Assembly: GCA_028865155.1 (NCBI GenBank)
Contig: JAGWKW010000004.1
Location: 1-16,377 of the forward strand
DNA length: 16,377 nucleotides
Origin: Alphaproteobacteria bacterium
Lineage (GTDB): Bacteria > Pseudomonadota > Alphaproteobacteria > UBA9219
Reading direction: 5' to 3'
The notes below the pieces were generated by a model. It saw nothing but the letters and a program-made list of their open reading frames with translations, did no database searches and was not told the DNA's origin. Made by a program: the position numbers and the translations under genes. Numbering within the stretch: the stretch's first letter is position 1; every line of letters starts with the position of its first letter. Positions 15,170 to 16,377 of the stretch are shown piece by piece.

Positions 15170-15991
15170 ATGAAAACCGACGCGCGCACCCTGTTCACCG
15201 CAGCGATCCTGGCCCTGGCTGTTGCTGCGCCGCACGCAGCCATGGCAAAAACCGAAGCCAAGACGGAAGTGAAAAGCAAATCCGACGAGAAGCCCGCGCC
15301 CAAGCCTTTTTTTGCCCTGACGCCCGAGCGCAAAACCCATGAAGCGCCGCGCAAGGCCAGCAAGGGAGATGTGACAGAAGGAAGCATAACCGTAAGCGAC
15401 TATCGTCTGGTCTATGAAGGTAAAGCACTCGACATTTCCATGACACTCAAGAACAAGGGCAAAGTCGACGATGTCCTGATCGGCGCGGGAACGGGGTGGG
15501 AAAGCTCCGGCGTCGCCGAAATGATGTGGGGCAGAGACGGTAAGCCGGCCAACAATCCGCTCGTCGAAACAATCCCAGCTGGCAAAAGCCTAACCTTTTC
15601 GCATGATGATAAATGGCTTCGTTTTTCCGAGGCGAAGAAACCGAAAATCGGTGAAGTCATTACCGTCACGCTTTATTTTCGCCGTGCGCCCAACCTGACG
15701 CTCAATATGCCCGTCGCCGCTTACGAAGCCGAAAAGATGCCGGCCAAGGCGAAAGCAAAAATGAAAGCGGAAGAAAAGTCGGTCGTAACGCCTGTACCGG
15801 AGAAGTCAGTCGTAATACCCGCGCCGGAAAAATCAAAAGAGCTTGCCGCCCCGACCTCGGATAAAACAGCCAAGACCCCGGCGGCTTCGGAGAAGCCCGC
15901 AGCTGCACCGAAGGCTGAAACATCCGCGTCTGCCACCAAAACGTCGGAAGCCAAGAAGAAATGGTCGATATGGGACTGGTTCAAGAAGTAA
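15170..15991 (+). CDS. secreted protein with degenerate PCu(A)C-like domain and Lys/Ala/Pro-rich tail
   Basis: The 273-residue product has a Sec signal peptide (residues 1-26, cleavage after AMA). A Lys/Ala/Pro-rich stretch follows, then a domain at about 71-182 that resembles the PCu(A)C (DUF461) copper-chaperone fold: [46 protein letters not shown]. The family copper motif H(M)x10Mx21HxM is not kept: the first His is missing (EMM at 117-119), the middle Met is absent, and the HxM is replaced by the sequence KWLRF. Copper binding is therefore doubtful. A tail of EKSVVTPVP and EKSVVIPAP repeats (202-219) leads to a Trp-rich basic end, WSIWDWFKK (265-273). The start at 15170 has GGAGG at 15156-15160; the open frame continues upstream to 15113 but is not supported by a ribosome binding site. 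It overlaps queH. Confidence -1.
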   Translation: MKTDARTLFTAAILALAVAAPHAAMAKTEAKTEVKSKSDEKPAPKPFFALTPERKTHEAPRKASKGDVTEGSITVSDYRLVYEGKALDISMTLKNKGKVDDVLIGAGTGWESSGVAEMMWGRDGKPANNPLVETIPAGKSLTFSHDDKWLRFSEAKKPKIGEVITVTLYFRRAPNLTLNMPVAAYEAEKMPAKAKAKMKAEEKSVVTPVPEKSVVIPAPEKSKELAAPTSDKTAKTPAASEKPAAAPKAETSASATKTSEAKKKWSIWDWFKK

Positions 15992-16377
15992 GCAAACAGC
16001 GTCTCAGGCTCCCCGTTCCGGGCGGGGCGACGCGCGTGCTTTTACATTCGTGTTGTGCGCCCTGTTCGGGCGAGGTGATCGAGGCGATGCTGGCCTCGGG
16101 CCTCGACTTGACCGTTTATTTTTACAACCCCAATATCCATCCGCGCGAGGAATATGAAATCCGCAAAGAGGAAAACATCCATTTTGAGGAAAAGAACGGC
16201 ATCCCTTTCGTCGACGCCGATTACGATACTGAAAACTGGTTCGCGCGCGTCAAAGGGCTGGAATGGGAGCCGGAACGCGGCGAACGCTGCACCGAATGTT
16301 TTGACATGCGTTTCGAGCGCACGGCTTTATACGCACATGAAAATGCCTTTCCGCTTTTCACCTCGTGCCTGGGCATT
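15970..16377 (+). CDS. queH: epoxyqueuosine reductase QueH (3' truncated)
   Basis: QueH (DUF208) reduces epoxyqueuosine to queuosine in the wobble position of tRNAs and is an iron-sulfur enzyme unrelated to the more familiar QueG. The N-terminal [11 protein letters not shown], the [17 protein letters not shown] segment, and the [16 protein letters not shown] motif place it in the family; both Cys pairs are typical cluster/zinc-type ligands. The reading frame is open to the window edge, so the C-terminus is missing. ATG 15970 and ATG 15961 are both possible starts; the AAGAAG upstream fits 15970 slightly better, and overlap with the preceding gene is 22 bases (31 bases for the earlier start), which suggests coupled translation. 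Alphaproteobacteria usually carry QueG, so QueH is a less common choice. Confidence -1.
   Translation, partial: MGLVQEVSKQRLRLPVPGGATRVLLHSCCAPCSGEVIEAMLASGLDLTVYFYNPNIHPREEYEIRKEENIHFEEKNGIPFVDADYDTENWFARVKGLEWEPERGERCTECFDMRFERTALYAHENAFPLFTSCLGI

Noticed and set aside
14314..15387. Long reverse-strand ORF of 357 codons opposite rho
   Set aside because: It lies across the intact, well-conserved Rho frame and its product is Ser/Arg-rich with no recognisable domain, as expected for a shadow in GC-rich DNA.

Overview
This is chromosomal DNA of an alphaproteobacterium. The evidence is the ppsR (DUF299)/hemE divergent pair, followed by hemE-hemH-hemJ-rho, which is an arrangement typical of alphaproteobacterial origin regions. 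A CtrA-type TTAA-N7-TTAA site and a Caulobacter-type DnaA G-box lie between ppsR and hemE. The order cannot be fixed from the window. The gene neighbours outside this core do not match the Caulobacter or Rickettsia order as I remember it.

Layout. Positions 1-3020 hold the 5'-truncated inner-membrane pump of an RND efflux system. A 73-residue unknown protein follows (3197-3418). Next comes a string on the + strand: cpoB (3500-4360), tilS overlapping it (4345-5652), a large tail-anchored pseudokinase (5692-7731) and acetyl-CoA synthetase (7830-9797). The 3' end of acs overlaps the 3' end of ppsR, which runs on the - strand (9742-10572). Between ppsR and hemE lies a 434-bp non-coding region (10573-11006) that I read as the chromosomal replication origin. 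To its right, all on the + strand, are hemE, hemH and hemJ (tightly packed; last steps of protoporphyrin and heme synthesis), then rho behind a 199-bp leader. An intrinsic terminator follows rho, then a secreted protein with a degenerate PCu(A)C-like domain. The window ends in a truncated queH that overlaps the secreted-protein gene.

How the genes work together. hemE, hemH and hemJ supply uroporphyrinogen decarboxylase, ferrochelatase and an HemJ-type protoporphyrinogen oxidase. TilS and QueH both act in tRNA modification. CpoB belongs to the Tol-Pal envelope machinery, but tolQRAB-pal is not directly upstream and ftsH is not downstream of tilS. Acs and PpsR both touch acetate/pyruvate metabolism. 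If the origin call is right, every gene right of it is co-directional with the fork. On the left, only ppsR is co-directional; the five annotated genes from cpoB's upstream neighbours through acs run head-on.

The most interesting items are the putative origin with its DnaA- and CtrA-like sites, the tail-anchored pseudokinase lacking catalytic residues, the degenerate PCu(A)C-like secreted protein with a Trp-rich tail, and a codon-usage shift inside the RND gene. I found no RNA genes, CRISPR arrays or insertion sequences.
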